Assembly: GCF_020164585.1 (NCBI RefSeq)
Contig: NZ_JAIQZF010000002.1
Coordinates: forward strand, 310,001-374,000
Direction of reading: 5' to 3'
Length of the DNA: 64,000 bases
From: Psychroflexus curvus
Lineage (GTDB): Bacteria; Bacteroidota; Bacteroidia; Flavobacteriales; Flavobacteriaceae
The number at the start of each line of letters is the position of its first letter. Positions within the stretch are counted from its first letter, which is position 1. Below, piece after piece: positions 8,975 through 19,990 of the stretch. Both the position numbers and the translations under genes were made by a program. The notes beneath the pieces are model-generated. The model saw nothing but the letters and a program-made list of their open reading frames with translations. It was not told the origin of the DNA and did no database searches.

Positions 8975-11269
8975 ATGAGTTCACCAAGAAAAAGAAGAGA
9001 AGCCTTAGTATATCACGCCAAACCAAGACCAGGGAAAATCGAAGTCGTGCCCACCAAAAAGCACTCTTCACAACGAGACCTTGGTCTTGCTTACTCACCA
9101 GGTGTTGCAGAACCTTGTATAGAAATTGAAAAGAATAAACAAAATGCTTATAAATATACCAACAAAGGGAATCTTGTTGCGGTTATATCCAATGGAACAG
9201 CGGTTTTAGGTCTCGGAGATATTGGAGCAGAAGCTTCCAAGCCAGTGATGGAGGGAAAGGCTTTGCTTTTCAAAATCTTTGCAGATATTGATGTGTTTGA
9301 CATTGAAGTCGATACCAAAAACATTGATGAATTTATAGAGACTGTAAAAAATATTGCACCAACTTTTGGTGGCATTAATTTAGAGGACATTAAAGCTCCG
9401 GAAGCTTTTGAAATTGAAGAACGACTCAAAGCAGAACTGCCCATTCCTGTTATGCATGACGATCAGCATGGGACAGCAATCATCTCTGCTGCTGCGTTTC
9501 TAAATGCCTTAGAACTTGCAGATAAAAACATAGATGAAGTTCAAATTGTCGTTTCCGGAGCAGGCTCTGCAGCGATTGCATGCACAAAACTTTATGTGCT
9601 ACTTGGGGCGAAAAAAGAAAATATCGTCATGTTCGATAGCAAAGGTGTTATTGATAAAAGCAGAAATGACCTTTCGGACAAACAGATTGAATTTGCAACT
9701 TCCAGAAAGGTTAAAGACCTTTCTGAAGCTCTAGAGAATGCAGATGTATTTTTAGGGCTTTCTGTTGGTGGTGTGCTTAAGCCTGACATGCTTTCTAGTA
9801 TGGCAGATAATCCTATCGTATTTGCTATGGCTAATCCAGACCCGGAAATCGATTATGATTTGGCTTTAGAAACACGTGAGGATGTCATTATGGCAACAGG
9901 AAGAACCGATTTTCCTAACCAGGTGAATAATGTTCTAGGCTTTCCTTATATTTTTAGAGGGGCACTGGATGTGAGAGCAACTCAGATCAACGAAGAAATG
10001 AAAATGGCTGCTGTAAAAGCACTGGCGAGGCTTGCCAAAGAACCGGTCCCTGAACAAGTCAATATTGCTTATGCAGAAACCCGGCTCAATTTTGGAAGAG
10101 ATTATATCATCCCAAAACCTTTTGACCCGCGTCTTATTGCCGAAATCCCTCCTGCTGTAGCCAAAGCTGCAATGGAATCTGGAGTAGCACAAAACCCTAT
10201 AGAAGACTGGGATGCCTATAAAGATGATCTTCTGGAACGTATGGGAAGTGAAGATAAAATCACCAGGCTTCTTATTAATCGTGCAAAGCAAAATCCCAAA
10301 CGAATTGTGTATGCTGAAGCAGATCATCTTGATGTACTCAAAGCGGCACAGCAGGTGTATGATGAAAAAATTGCTACTCCCATATTACTTGGTCGCAGAG
10401 ATGTTATTTTGGAGCTGATGGACGAAATCGAATTTGAGGGAGATGATATTACTATCATCGACCCAAAATCTGATGAAGAAAGAGAACAAAGAAAGGAATA
10501 CGCAGAAGCTTTGTGGAGGAAGAGAAGCAGAAAAGGTGTGACTTTATACGATGCCGAAAAACTGATAAGAGAGCGGAATTATTATGCAGCAATGATGGTA
10601 GAAAATGGAGATGCGGATGCAATGTTGTCTGGATATTCCAGGGCTTATCCTTCTGTGCTGAAACCTATTCTTGAGTTGATAGGAAAAGAAAGTGGCGTGA
10701 GTAGCGTTGCAGCTACCAATCTGATGAATACCAAACGCGGACCTATTTTTATAAGTGACACTTCTATTAACATTGACCCGGATGCCACTTTACTGGCTAA
10801 AATTGCGCAGATGACTGCCAAAACAGTGAAGATGTTTGGTATAGATCCTGTTATTGCCATGGCTTCGTATTCCAACTTCGGCTCTTCCAAAAATCCTAAT
10901 GCTTCCAAAGTAAAAGAGGCTGTGGATTATTTACATAAAAATTTTCCCGAGATTGCAGTTGACGGCGAGTTACAGGTAGATTTTGCGCTCAATAAAAAAA
11001 TGCGAATGGATAAATTTCCGTTTTCTAAATTGAGTGGGAAAAAAGTTAACACACTTATTTATCCAAATCTTGATTCTGCCAACAGCACCTATAAATTACT
11101 GAAGGAGCTCAATAGCGCTGGATCCATAGGGCCTATTTTAATGGGACTCAATAAGCCAGCTCATGTCTTTCAGCTAGGAGCGAGTGTAGATGAAATGGTC
11201 AATATGTCTGCCTTAGCAGTGGTAGATGCTCAACAAAAAAGCAAGCGGAAAGTCAACCTCAAGAATTAG
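8975..11269 (+). CDS. maeB: NADP-dependent malic enzyme with C-terminal phosphotransacetylase-like domain
   Basis: Converts malate to pyruvate and CO2 while making NADPH. The 764-residue protein has the MaeB architecture. The N-terminal malic-enzyme domain includes LGLAYSPGVAEPC and MHDDQHGTAII, and the NAD(P)-binding domain has VVSGAGSAAIAC. From about residue 430 to the end lies a phosphate acetyl/butyryltransferase-like domain, a regulatory module in the related E. coli enzyme. Length is normal for the fused type. It appears monocistronic, with its own promoter. Confidence 0.95.
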   Translation: MSSPRKRREALVYHAKPRPGKIEVVPTKKHSSQRDLGLAYSPGVAEPCIEIEKNKQNAYKYTNKGNLVAVISNGTAVLGLGDIGAEASKPVMEGKALLFKIFADIDVFDIEVDTKNIDEFIETVKNIAPTFGGINLEDIKAPEAFEIEERLKAELPIPVMHDDQHGTAIISAAAFLNALELADKNIDEVQIVVSGAGSAAIACTKLYVLLGAKKENIVMFDSKGVIDKSRNDLSDKQIEFATSRKVKDLSEALENADVFLGLSVGGVLKPDMLSSMADNPIVFAMANPDPEIDYDLALETREDVIMATGRTDFPNQVNNVLGFPYIFRGALDVRATQINEEMKMAAVKALARLAKEPVPEQVNIAYAETRLNFGRDYIIPKPFDPRLIAEIPPAVAKAAMESGVAQNPIEDWDAYKDDLLERMGSEDKITRLLINRAKQNPKRIVYAEADHLDVLKAAQQVYDEKIATPILLGRRDVILELMDEIEFEGDDITIIDPKSDEEREQRKEYAEALWRKRSRKGVTLYDAEKLIRERNYYAAMMVENGDADAMLSGYSRAYPSVLKPILELIGKESGVSSVAATNLMNTKRGPIFISDTSINIDPDATLLAKIAQMTAKTVKMFGIDPVIAMASYSNFGSSKNPNASKVKEAVDYLHKNFPEIAVDGELQVDFALNKKMRMDKFPFSKLSGKKVNTLIYPNLDSANSTYKLLKELNSAGSIGPILMGLNKPAHVFQLGASVDEMVNMSALAVVDAQQKSKRKVNLKN

Positions 11270-11323
11270 GTTTTTATGACCTTATAATAGTTTTTAACGA
11301 TTAAGTTCTTAACTTAATTTTGT

Positions 11324-11331
11324 TACATTTG
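11324..11331 (+). promoter_or_regulatory. Bacteroidota -7 promoter element for ruvA-sprA
   Basis: TACATTTG matches TAnnTTTG and lies 20 bp before the ruvA ATG, in the 82-bp gap after maeB. It would drive ruvA, sprA and probably gcvH, which follow with gaps of 5 and 12 bp. Confidence 0.5.
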
Positions 11332-11351
11332 GTTCCTAAATTTAAGTTAAG

Positions 11352-11933
11352 ATGATTACTCAGCTTCGGGGGAGACTTTTGGAAAAAAATCCAACTCATA
11401 TAGTAGTAGACTGCAATGGAATAGGGTATGAAGTGAATATTTCACTTCATACCTTTTCCCGTTTAAAAGACGAGGAGCTTATTACAATCTATACCCATCT
11501 TCAAATTAAAGAGGATTCACACACCCTTTATGGATTTATAGATAAAGCAGAACGCTTAGTGTTCAGACAACTGCTTTCTGTTTCTGGAATTGGTGCCAGT
11601 ACTGCAAGAGTAATGTTGTCGTCGCTAACACCAGAGCAGGTTATAGAAGCCATTTCTACAGAAGATACCGATACCATACAAAGTGTAAAAGGTATTGGTA
11701 AAAAAACCGCTCAACGGGTCATCCTCGATCTTAAAGATAAAATGCAAAGTACAGAAGCTTTGACGGAAATTGTACAATCTCCTAGTCATGCAAATAAGGA
11801 AGAAGCCTTGTCTGCTTTAGAAACTTTAGGCTACACCAGAAAACAATCTGGTAAAATTATCTCGAGGATTTGTAATAATAATCCTAACGCAAACGTTGAA
11901 GAGATAATCAAACTGGCTTTAAAAAATCTATAA
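11352..11933 (+). CDS. ruvA: Holliday junction DNA-binding protein RuvA
   Basis: RuvA binds four-way DNA junctions and loads RuvB. The 193-residue protein has the OB-fold N-terminal domain starting MITQLRGRL, the two helix-hairpin-helix motifs (VSGIGASTARVML and VKGIGKKTAQRVI), and the flexible C-terminal RuvB-contacting domain with EALSALETLGY. Length is normal. The ruvA-sprA arrangement, with only 5 bp between the genes, links a recombination gene with a secretion gene in one transcript. Confidence 0.97.
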   Translation: MITQLRGRLLEKNPTHIVVDCNGIGYEVNISLHTFSRLKDEELITIYTHLQIKEDSHTLYGFIDKAERLVFRQLLSVSGIGASTARVMLSSLTPEQVIEAISTEDTDTIQSVKGIGKKTAQRVILDLKDKMQSTEALTEIVQSPSHANKEEALSALETLGYTRKQSGKIISRICNNNPNANVEEIIKLALKNL

Positions 11934-11938
11934 AACTC

Positions 11939-14900
11939 TTGACGCTTACTGAAAAAGCTTTTAATCTAATTTATAGCCCACTCATATTTCTGGTTGCTAT
12001 TTCATTATTTACAATGAAAATGTATGCTCAGGAAGAACAGGATTCAATTCCTATGGGAGCTTCCTTTGGAAATATAACTATGCCCGACCCTTCTAGCATA
12101 GTTTCGAAATATGAGTACGATTCTGTCTTGGACAGGTATATTTATACTGAGAAAATAGGCTCTGTAAACACCAAGTATCCGTTGGTTCTTACCCCGGAAG
12201 AATTTGAGTCTTTAGTGCTTAAAGAACAGATGAAAGTCTATTTTAAAGAGAAGTCTGATGCAGCTCTTGGAAAAGGAGATGAGGAAAGTCAAAAGAACTT
12301 AATTCCTATTTTTTATGTGAATAATTCGTTCTTTCAATCTTTATTTGGTGGCGATGAAATAGAGGTAACTCCACGAGGTTCGGTTGCAGTAGACATGGGA
12401 ATCCTTTACAGCAAACAAGACAATCCTTCTCTTTCCCCAAGAAATCAAAGCAATCTCACCTTCGACTTTAACCAGCAGATAAGTTTGAGTTTGCAGGCTT
12501 CAGTCGGATCCAGGCTTCAGGTTAATGCTGAATATGATACACAATCCACTTTCGATTTTCAGAATCAAATCAAATTAGAATATTCACCCACTGAAGATGA
12601 TATCGTACAAAAAATTGAGGTAGGTAATGTTCAGATGAATACCAATAGTTCGCTTATTCAAGGGTCACAAAGTTTATTTGGGGTTAAAACTGAACTTAAG
12701 TTTGGAAAAACTACGATAACGGGAGTCTTTTCAGAATTAAATTCAGAACGTCAAAGTGTGAATATACAGGGAGGTGCAAGGGTAAGAGAATTCGATAAAT
12801 TTGTTCTGGACTATGATAACAACAGGCATTTTTTCTTGTCACATTATTTTAAAGATCAATACGATAGTTCTTTAGAAAATTATCCTTTTATAAATAGCAG
12901 GATTCAAATTACAAGGATACAGGTCTGGGTCACCAACAGAACCAACAATTCTCAAACGACTTCCAGTGCAAGAAATATTGTCGCCATACAGGATCTTGGT
13001 GAGAGTTCCCCAGAGAATTTGGGCCTTCTTAAGGATAATACAGGAAATCCTATTTCGTCGCCAGTTCCAAATTTTATTTTAAACCCGAACGCGAGACCGA
13101 ATAACCCCAACAACTTATTCAATCCTACAGGGATAGGCGTAGGAGGGCAATCTGCATTAACCAATCAAATAAGAGATTTTGCAACCGTACAGCAGGGGTT
13201 TGGATCTGCTCAGCCTTTTGTTTCAGAAGGTCGCGATTATGCTATTTTGGAAAATGCCAGAGAATTACAACCCAATGAATATTATCTGGATACTCAATTA
13301 GGGTACATTTCCTTGAACCAGCGCTTAAATAACGATGAAGTTCTTGGTGTTGCTTTTGAATATACGACTACCGATGGAAGAGTTTTTCAGGTTGGAGAGT
13401 TTGGTAATGGGGGGCCGTCCGCAACCGAAACTCAGGAAAATACTCAGGTAGAAGGTGAGCAAATTGCAATCAACCAAAACTTAATTGTAAAACTTCTCAA
13501 GAGCCCCATTACATTCGTAGAAGAGCCTATTTGGGATTTGATGATGAAAAATTTCTATGAACTTGGAGCATTGGATCTGGAACAGGATGGGTTTAGTCTT
13601 AATATTCTATACGCGGATCCACAGCCGGTTAATTTTATTGAACAGGCCCCAGAGAGTAGCACTCCACTTCCCGAGGATGTAAGTGAAACGAATCTTTTGC
13701 AGGTGTTGGATTTGGATAGATTGAATTTTAACAATGATCCTGTTAGTGGCGGAGACGGGTTTTTTGATTTTGTTCCAGGCATCACCATAGATCCACAAAA
13801 TGGCGTTTTGAAATTTACCAAAGTAGAACCCTTTGGAGAGTACCTCTTCAATAAGTTAGATCCTACACCTGAATCTGGTCCGGAAAACTACGATAATCCT
13901 GAAACCTACAACGGTAATCAGTCCAAATACGTTTTTAGAAGCCTTTATAGAACAACTAAAATCCAAGCACAACAGGAAGGTGCCGAAAAAAATAAATTCC
14001 GATTATCTGGGCGTTATAAATCTACTAATACAGGAGGGATTCCTATTGGAGCCTTTAATGTTCCTAGAGGATCTGTAAAGGTAACAGCTGGAGGTAGAGT
14101 CTTACAGGAAGGCATAGATTACACAGTAGATTATGAATTGGGTAGAGTAAATATTCTGGATGAAGCCTTATTGGCTTCTGATATACCCATTGAGGTCTCA
14201 ACAGAAAACAATGCTTTGTTTGGAAGGCAAACCAAGCGCTTTACAGGGATTGATGTTCAGCATAGATTTAGCGAAGAATTATTAATTGGTGGTACGTTTT
14301 TGAATTTGAACGAAAGACCTATCACTCAAAAAGCAGATTTTGGAACCGAACCTGTTAACAACAGTATTTTTGGGGTGAATTTCAATTATAATACACAAGT
14401 CCCGTTCTTTACAAGAATGGTCAATAAGCTACCAAATATTGACACCGACGTAGAATCTAATTTTTCACTGAGGGGAGAGTTCGCCTACTTGCTGCCAGGT
14501 TCGCCGCAGGCAAATAATTTTGAAGGAGAAGCTACCAGTTATGTGGATGATTTTGAAGGCTCTCAAACCTCGATTTCAATAATAGACGCTACAGCCTGGA
14601 AATTGGCGAGTTCTCCAGTTGGTTACCGGGGACCAAAAGATGCCAATGGAAATTTCGATGCCAATAATGACCTGAGCATAAATGATTTTAGAGCAAAGTT
14701 GAATTGGTATACTATAGATCCTATTTTTTATAGTACGCAGAGACCCGCAGATATTTCAGACGAGGATCTCTCTCAATACTATTCGAGACGTATTACTATC
14801 AATGAAATATTTCCTAATAGGGATATTGTTCCAGGACAAATTCAGACGTTATTCCCTTTAGATCTTGTATACAGGCCAGGAGAAAGAGGAATGTACAATT

Positions 14901-17900
14901 ACAACCCAGCTGCAAACACTGATAATAGCCTCCCTAATCCAAAACAAAATTTCGGTGGGATTATGAGAGGCTTACAAACTACAGATTTTGAACAATCCAA
15001 TGTAGAATATGTGGAATTTTGGGTAATGGATCCCTTTATTTATCCTGAAAATGCTGGGAATACTGGTGGGAAGGTGGTGCTTAATTTTGGGAGTATTACC
15101 GAGGATATTTTAAAGGACGGAAGGAAGCAATTTGAGAATGGATTGCCGGAAGATGGGGGGAGTTCTAATGCACTAACGACTAATTTTGGTAAAGTACCCA
15201 GCAACCAGTCTTTAGTTTATGCTTTCGATACAGACGGGCAAGAACGAACCAATCAAGATGTAGGTTTCGATGGGTTGATCAATCAAGATGAGGCAGAGAA
15301 GTTTCCTTCTTTTGCCAATTTTGAAGATCCTTCCAACGATGATTATGAATATTACCTAAACAGAGAAGGCGATATCTTGAATCGCTATAGAAAATTTAAT
15401 GGGGCCGAAGGGAATAACCCTGTGATTGTGACTGAAAACAGCAGAGGGAATTCTGTTTTTCCAGATGTTGAAGATGTGAACCTGGATAATACCATGAACA
15501 CTATCGATAGTTACTTCGAATACGAAGTTCCTGTCTTTCCGAACATGAGTGTCGAAAACAACACAAGTTCTGTAGCAGGAATAGATTCAGATTATATTAC
15601 AGACGTTCAGGAAGTCATAGCCACGCTCCAAAATGGGGAACAGATTGAAGCGAGATGGATACAATTCAGAGTTCCTCTTAGAACCAGCGAGGAATTTGCC
15701 ATTGGAGGGATAAGCGATTTAAGATCTATACGTTTTATGAGAATGTTTATGACGGATTTTGATCGGGAAACCATTTTAAGATTTGGAACTCTGGAGCTGG
15801 TAAGGGGAGACTATTTCGATTACGATTTGCCCATTTTGCCCGATGGATCTAATCCTAAAATTGGAGATACAAAGTTTTTCTCTGAAGCTGTAAGTGAGGA
15901 GAATACCTCCAATTATGTGACGCCTCCAGGAGTTTTAAGAGAAGAATTAGTCAGTAATAATGTAGCGATAAGAGAAAATGAAAAATCACTTGCTTTGAGA
16001 GTGAAAAACCTAGATCCTATGGACTCCAGGGGTGTTTTCAAAAATTATCAAATAGACATGCGTCAGTATGAAAATATAGAAATGTTTCTTCATGCGCAAC
16101 CCTTGTCCCCTCCCAATGCTCAGCTTCAGGATGGTGAGCTTACCGCATTTATCAGGATGGGAATCGATTTCACCAACAACTATTATCAAATTGAAATTCC
16201 ATTGAAAACCTCAGGTCCTCAGGATTATTCTCCTCGAGGGGTATGGCCTTTAGAAAACGATGTGAACTTACCCTTAGATCTCCTTCAGCAAATCAAGTCG
16301 AGAGTGCTTGGAGATGATAACTTAAGTAATCTTAAGCTCAATTACTTTGATAAATCTATGAATCTAGTCGATGGCAATTTCAATGAAGAAGTCAAAGTTG
16401 GAATTATAGGAAATCCCAGTTTTGGTAATATAAGAGTCATCATGCTGGGTCTTAAAAACTCGAGTAACCAAAATGTTTCTGGTGAAGTCTGGTTTAACGA
16501 GCTAAGGCTTTCCGGACTGAAAAATGAAGGCGGCTGGGCGGCTGTTCTTAATTTAGATACCAATTTTGCTGATTTCGCAAACATATCTGCAAGTGGGCGT
16601 AGATCTACAATAGGCTTTGGAGCTATAGAGCAGGGGCCAAATCAGAGAAGCAGGGAAGACATTAAGCAGTATGATGTAGTGACAGGTTTAAATCTAGGAC
16701 AGGTTTTACCAGAGAAATGGAGCGTAAAAATTCCTGTCAGTTATAGCAGAGGAGAAGAATTAATAACTCCACAGTTCGACCCGGTGTATGGAGATCTCGA
16801 ACTGGAAACCCTTCTGGATAATGCAGTCGATGAAACCGACAGGTCAGATTTTCAGGAACAGGCAGAAACCTATACCCTTAGACAAGGTATAAGTGTAATC
16901 GGTTTGCGTAAAGACAGGACTGATACAGAAAGGACACCTATGCCATATGACATAGAGAATTTCACATTATCCGGGAGTTATAATGAAACCAATTACAGAG
17001 ATTTCCAAATAAGACAATCACTAGATCAAAATGTGGATGCGGCGATGACCTACGCCTATAATCTTGAGCCTCTGGAAATAAAACCTTTTGAAAAAATAGG
17101 TCTTTTTGAAAGCCCCTATTTTGCTATTTTCAAGGACTTTAATGTGAATCTACTGCCCAACAGTATCACTGCCGGAGCTGATGTAAATCGGCAATATAAC
17201 GAGTTGAGGTACAGGGAGTTTAATCTGCCTCCTGGAAGTATAGGGACCCCTAAGTTATTTCAAAGGAATTACTTTTTTGACTGGCAGTATGCCATTGATT
17301 ACAGCCTGACAAAAGCATTAAACTTCAACTTCAATGCGTCGACAAACAGGATTGTAAGAAATTACATAGATGAAAATAATGTTCAGGATAACAGCATAGG
17401 TATTTTTGATGATTTCTTCGATGTAGGGATTCCAAACCGGCATTATCAACAACTTCAGGTCAATTATACCTTACCTTTTAATAAAATTCCTTTTTTAAAG
17501 TTTATTCAATCCCAGTATTCTTACACAGGAGACTTTCTTTGGACCAAAGGTTCAGAGATTTTACGTGATTTAGAGGCAATTCCAGACTTAGGAAATTCAG
17601 TACAAAACTCAGCCAGCCATCAAATCAATGGAAATCTAAACATGTCCAGTCTGTATTCTTATTTAGGATTGACCAAGAAGAAAGTTCAGAACCCAGCTCA
17701 GATCAAAAGGAATACAAGCAGGAGAAGAGGGGGGCAGCCAGAACAAGCGCAAGACCAAGATAAGAACGACTCTCAGGAAGTTACAACTAAACTCAGCACT
17801 GGTGATAAGGCTATGAACACTCTCATAGGTGTTGTAACGGCTTTGGACAGGGTTCAGATTAACTACTCAGAGACCGAGGGGATCTTTTTGCCAGGCTATA

Positions 17901-19174
17901 CGAACGATGTAGGATTTGGAGGAACTTTAAAGCCAACGGCTGGATTTACATTTGGAAGTCAGAATGATGTGAGGAGAGAAGTGGCCAGACGTGGTTGGCT
18001 TACCATGTATCAGGATTTTAATGAGCAATATACCAGAACAGAGAATCAGCAGCTAGACGTCCAGGCAGGATTAAAGCTTTTGCAAGGTCTTACTATAGAT
18101 TTGAATGCCAATAGAAGGTATTCTGAGACTTATACAGAAAACTTCAGGGTAGATCCTGAAACTATGGCTTATAATTCCATCATTCCAAACACGTTTGGAA
18201 ATTTCAACATCTCCACCAATATGATTCGTACGTCTTTCAGTACGAGTACCAGTGACTTTTCTGAAAATTTCGAGCAGTTTAAAGAAAACCGATTTATCAT
18301 AGCTAACAGACTTGCAGAACAAGCAGGTGTTAATCTAAATAACCCTGATAATATTGATGAAAATGGGTTTCCAGTTGGATTTGGCAGAACCAGTCAGGCG
18401 GTCTTACTCCCTTCTTTTTTATCTGCTTATACAGGATCGAGTGCAGAAAGTGAAAGTTTAGGTCAATTTAGGGATATTCCTATTCCCGGCTGGAATTTGC
18501 AGTATACTGGTTTCATGAGATTAACCTGGTTCAAGGAAAATTTTAATCGATTTTCAGTTCAGCACGGGTACAGGTCAACTTACACCATCAATCAATTTCA
18601 ATCCAATTTAGAATATAACAGGAGAGATCCTTATGGGGATTTCAATAGAGATCCGGAAGGGAACTTTAGACCAGAACTTTTTGTGTCGAATGTGAATCTT
18701 ATAGAGGAGTTTAGTCCTTTAGTAAAGTTGGATTTTGAAATGAAAAACTCCTTAAGTGTAGTTGCTGAAATAAGAAAAGACAGAGCTTTGTCATTGAGTT
18801 TCAACAATAATCTTTTAACCGAAATGCAGGGAGATGAGTATGTGGTAGGTCTAGGTTACAGGATAAAAGACCTCACTATAATTACGCAATTTGAAGGAAA
18901 TCGCAGGGTTTTGAGCAGTGATTTGAATATAAAAGCGGATATTTCCTTGCGAAGAAATAAAACTATAATAAGAAGTCTGGATGTGCTGAGTAACCGTGTA
19001 ACCTCAGGTCAGGACATCTGGTCTATAAATATTGTTACCGATTATGCATTTACTAAAAATTTAACGGCGTTATTTTTCTACGATCATGTATTTTCGCAGA
19101 ATGCAATTTCAACGATATTCCCTCAAACCACAATTAGGGCAGGAGTAACGTTAAGATATAATTTTGGAAATTAA
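11939..19174 (+). CDS. sprA: Type IX secretion / gliding motility outer-membrane translocon SprA
   Basis: SprA is the very large beta-barrel that forms the outer-membrane channel of the type IX secretion system and is needed for gliding motility and adhesin export in Flavobacteriia. The 2411-residue product has a signal peptide ending near MYAQ and an N-terminal region with NLTFDFNQQISLSLQASVGSRLQV. Long stretches of alternating aromatic/polar beta-strands continue to the terminal RYNFGN, which ends in an Asn rather than Phe. Size matches the family. The start is TTG at 11939: an in-frame TGA lies at 11897 and no ATG occurs before the signal peptide. Other T9SS genes are not in this window. 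Confidence 0.93.
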   Translation: MTLTEKAFNLIYSPLIFLVAISLFTMKMYAQEEQDSIPMGASFGNITMPDPSSIVSKYEYDSVLDRYIYTEKIGSVNTKYPLVLTPEEFESLVLKEQMKVYFKEKSDAALGKGDEESQKNLIPIFYVNNSFFQSLFGGDEIEVTPRGSVAVDMGILYSKQDNPSLSPRNQSNLTFDFNQQISLSLQASVGSRLQVNAEYDTQSTFDFQNQIKLEYSPTEDDIVQKIEVGNVQMNTNSSLIQGSQSLFGVKTELKFGKTTITGVFSELNSERQSVNIQGGARVREFDKFVLDYDNNRHFFLSHYFKDQYDSSLENYPFINSRIQITRIQVWVTNRTNNSQTTSSARNIVAIQDLGESSPENLGLLKDNTGNPISSPVPNFILNPNARPNNPNNLFNPTGIGVGGQSALTNQIRDFATVQQGFGSAQPFVSEGRDYAILENARELQPNEYYLDTQLGYISLNQRLNNDEVLGVAFEYTTTDGRVFQVGEFGNGGPSATETQENTQVEGEQIAINQNLIVKLLKSPITFVEEPIWDLMMKNFYELGALDLEQDGFSLNILYADPQPVNFIEQAPESSTPLPEDVSETNLLQVLDLDRLNFNNDPVSGGDGFFDFVPGITIDPQNGVLKFTKVEPFGEYLFNKLDPTPESGPENYDNPETYNGNQSKYVFRSLYRTTKIQAQQEGAEKNKFRLSGRYKSTNTGGIPIGAFNVPRGSVKVTAGGRVLQEGIDYTVDYELGRVNILDEALLASDIPIEVSTENNALFGRQTKRFTGIDVQHRFSEELLIGGTFLNLNERPITQKADFGTEPVNNSIFGVNFNYNTQVPFFTRMVNKLPNIDTDVESNFSLRGEFAYLLPGSPQANNFEGEATSYVDDFEGSQTSISIIDATAWKLASSPVGYRGPKDANGNFDANNDLSINDFRAKLNWYTIDPIFYSTQRPADISDEDLSQYYSRRITINEIFPNRDIVPGQIQTLFPLDLVYRPGERGMYNYNPAANTDNSLPNPKQNFGGIMRGLQTTDFEQSNVEYVEFWVMDPFIYPENAGNTGGKVVLNFGSITEDILKDGRKQFENGLPEDGGSSNALTTNFGKVPSNQSLVYAFDTDGQERTNQDVGFDGLINQDEAEKFPSFANFEDPSNDDYEYYLNREGDILNRYRKFNGAEGNNPVIVTENSRGNSVFPDVEDVNLDNTMNTIDSYFEYEVPVFPNMSVENNTSSVAGIDSDYITDVQEVIATLQNGEQIEARWIQFRVPLRTSEEFAIGGISDLRSIRFMRMFMTDFDRETILRFGTLELVRGDYFDYDLPILPDGSNPKIGDTKFFSEAVSEENTSNYVTPPGVLREELVSNNVAIRENEKSLALRVKNLDPMDSRGVFKNYQIDMRQYENIEMFLHAQPLSPPNAQLQDGELTAFIRMGIDFTNNYYQIEIPLKTSGPQDYSPRGVWPLENDVNLPLDLLQQIKSRVLGDDNLSNLKLNYFDKSMNLVDGNFNEEVKVGIIGNPSFGNIRVIMLGLKNSSNQNVSGEVWFNELRLSGLKNEGGWAAVLNLDTNFADFANISASGRRSTIGFGAIEQGPNQRSREDIKQYDVVTGLNLGQVLPEKWSVKIPVSYSRGEELITPQFDPVYGDLELETLLDNAVDETDRSDFQEQAETYTLRQGISVIGLRKDRTDTERTPMPYDIENFTLSGSYNETNYRDFQIRQSLDQNVDAAMTYAYNLEPLEIKPFEKIGLFESPYFAIFKDFNVNLLPNSITAGADVNRQYNELRYREFNLPPGSIGTPKLFQRNYFFDWQYAIDYSLTKALNFNFNASTNRIVRNYIDENNVQDNSIGIFDDFFDVGIPNRHYQQLQVNYTLPFNKIPFLKFIQSQYSYTGDFLWTKGSEILRDLEAIPDLGNSVQNSASHQINGNLNMSSLYSYLGLTKKKVQNPAQIKRNTSRRRGGQPEQAQDQDKNDSQEVTTKLSTGDKAMNTLIGVVTALDRVQINYSETEGIFLPGYTNDVGFGGTLKPTAGFTFGSQNDVRREVARRGWLTMYQDFNEQYTRTENQQLDVQAGLKLLQGLTIDLNANRRYSETYTENFRVDPETMAYNSIIPNTFGNFNISTNMIRTSFSTSTSDFSENFEQFKENRFIIANRLAEQAGVNLNNPDNIDENGFPVGFGRTSQAVLLPSFLSAYTGSSAESESLGQFRDIPIPGWNLQYTGFMRLTWFKENFNRFSVQHGYRSTYTINQFQSNLEYNRRDPYGDFNRDPEGNFRPELFVSNVNLIEEFSPLVKLDFEMKNSLSVVAEIRKDRALSLSFNNNLLTEMQGDEYVVGLGYRIKDLTIITQFEGNRRVLSSDLNIKADISLRRNKTIIRSLDVLSNRVTSGQDIWSINIVTDYAFTKNLTALFFYDHVFSQNAISTIFPQTTIRAGVTLRYNFGN

Positions 19175-19186
19175 AATCAATTAAAA

Positions 19187-19564
19187 ATGAATGTACCAAA
19201 TAATTTAAAGTACACAAAAGATCACGAATGGATTAAAATCGATGGAGATACTGCAACGATCGGCATCACTGATTTTGCTCAAGGCGAACTTGGTGACATT
19301 GTTTATGTAGAAGTCGAAACTATTGGTGAAACTTTGGACAAAGATGAAGTTTTTGGAACCGTAGAGGCTGTAAAAACAGTATCTGACTTATACTTGCCAC
19401 TTACTGGTGAAATTCTGGAATTCAATGAAGATCTAGAAGATGAACCGGAGATGGTCAATGAAGAGCCTTACGATAAGGGATGGATGATAAAAATGAAAAT
19501 AGCCAATCAAGATGAGGTTAAAGAGTTGATGGATGCAGAAACTTATAAGTCTCATATTGAATAG
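19187..19564 (+). CDS. gcvH: Glycine cleavage system H protein
   Basis: GcvH is the lipoylated carrier that shuttles the methylamine group between the P, T and L proteins of the glycine cleavage system. The 125-residue protein is full length, with YTKDHEWI at the N-terminus, GITDFAQGELGDIVYVE, and the lipoylation site VEAVKTVSDL with Lys63. It follows sprA by 12 bp. The downstream VanZ-like gene starts inside it. Confidence 0.96.
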   Translation: MNVPNNLKYTKDHEWIKIDGDTATIGITDFAQGELGDIVYVEVETIGETLDKDEVFGTVEAVKTVSDLYLPLTGEILEFNEDLEDEPEMVNEEPYDKGWMIKMKIANQDEVKELMDAETYKSHIE

Positions 19565-19940
19565 CAAACTGCTTCTGCCTTTTGCTCTTTTTTGTACATT
19601 ATTTATCGGTTATCTATCATTGACGGATATTAGCGACTTGCCACAGCTTGAGGTCAAAAACGAAGATAAGTTCTATCATTTTATAGCTTATTTTGTCTTG
19701 AATACTGTTTGGCTAATAGCATTGCAGCCATTTTCCTCAAAAAGAATTGTGTCTAAAATTACAATTTCCTTAGGAATTATTATTTTTGGCATCGTTATTG
19801 AAATATTTCAAGAGCTTATAACAGAGGTGAGAGTTTTTGACGTTTATGATATTTTATCCAATAGTATTGGAGTTATTGCAAGTTACCTGTGTTTTAAATT
19901 CTTTGAGAAAAGAATTTTCGAAAATATAAATTCAAAGTGA
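19533..19940 (+). CDS. VanZ-like membrane protein
   Basis: A 135-residue polytopic membrane protein with about four hydrophobic helices and the VanZ-like signature DKFYHFIAYFVLN in the first half and FDVYDILSNSIG near the end. The molecular role of this group is not firmly known; VanZ itself lowers teicoplanin binding. It overlaps the end of gcvH by 32 bp in another frame, implying translational coupling. An ATG at 19533 is the natural start because the first membrane segment begins a few residues later. Confidence 0.8.
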   Translation: MQKLISLILNSKLLLPFALFCTLFIGYLSLTDISDLPQLEVKNEDKFYHFIAYFVLNTVWLIALQPFSSKRIVSKITISLGIIIFGIVIEIFQELITEVRVFDVYDILSNSIGVIASYLCFKFFEKRIFENINSK

Positions 19941-19990
19941 AACTAAATTTCATTTTTTTTATACTTTAGTAATCTATTTAAAATAAAAAT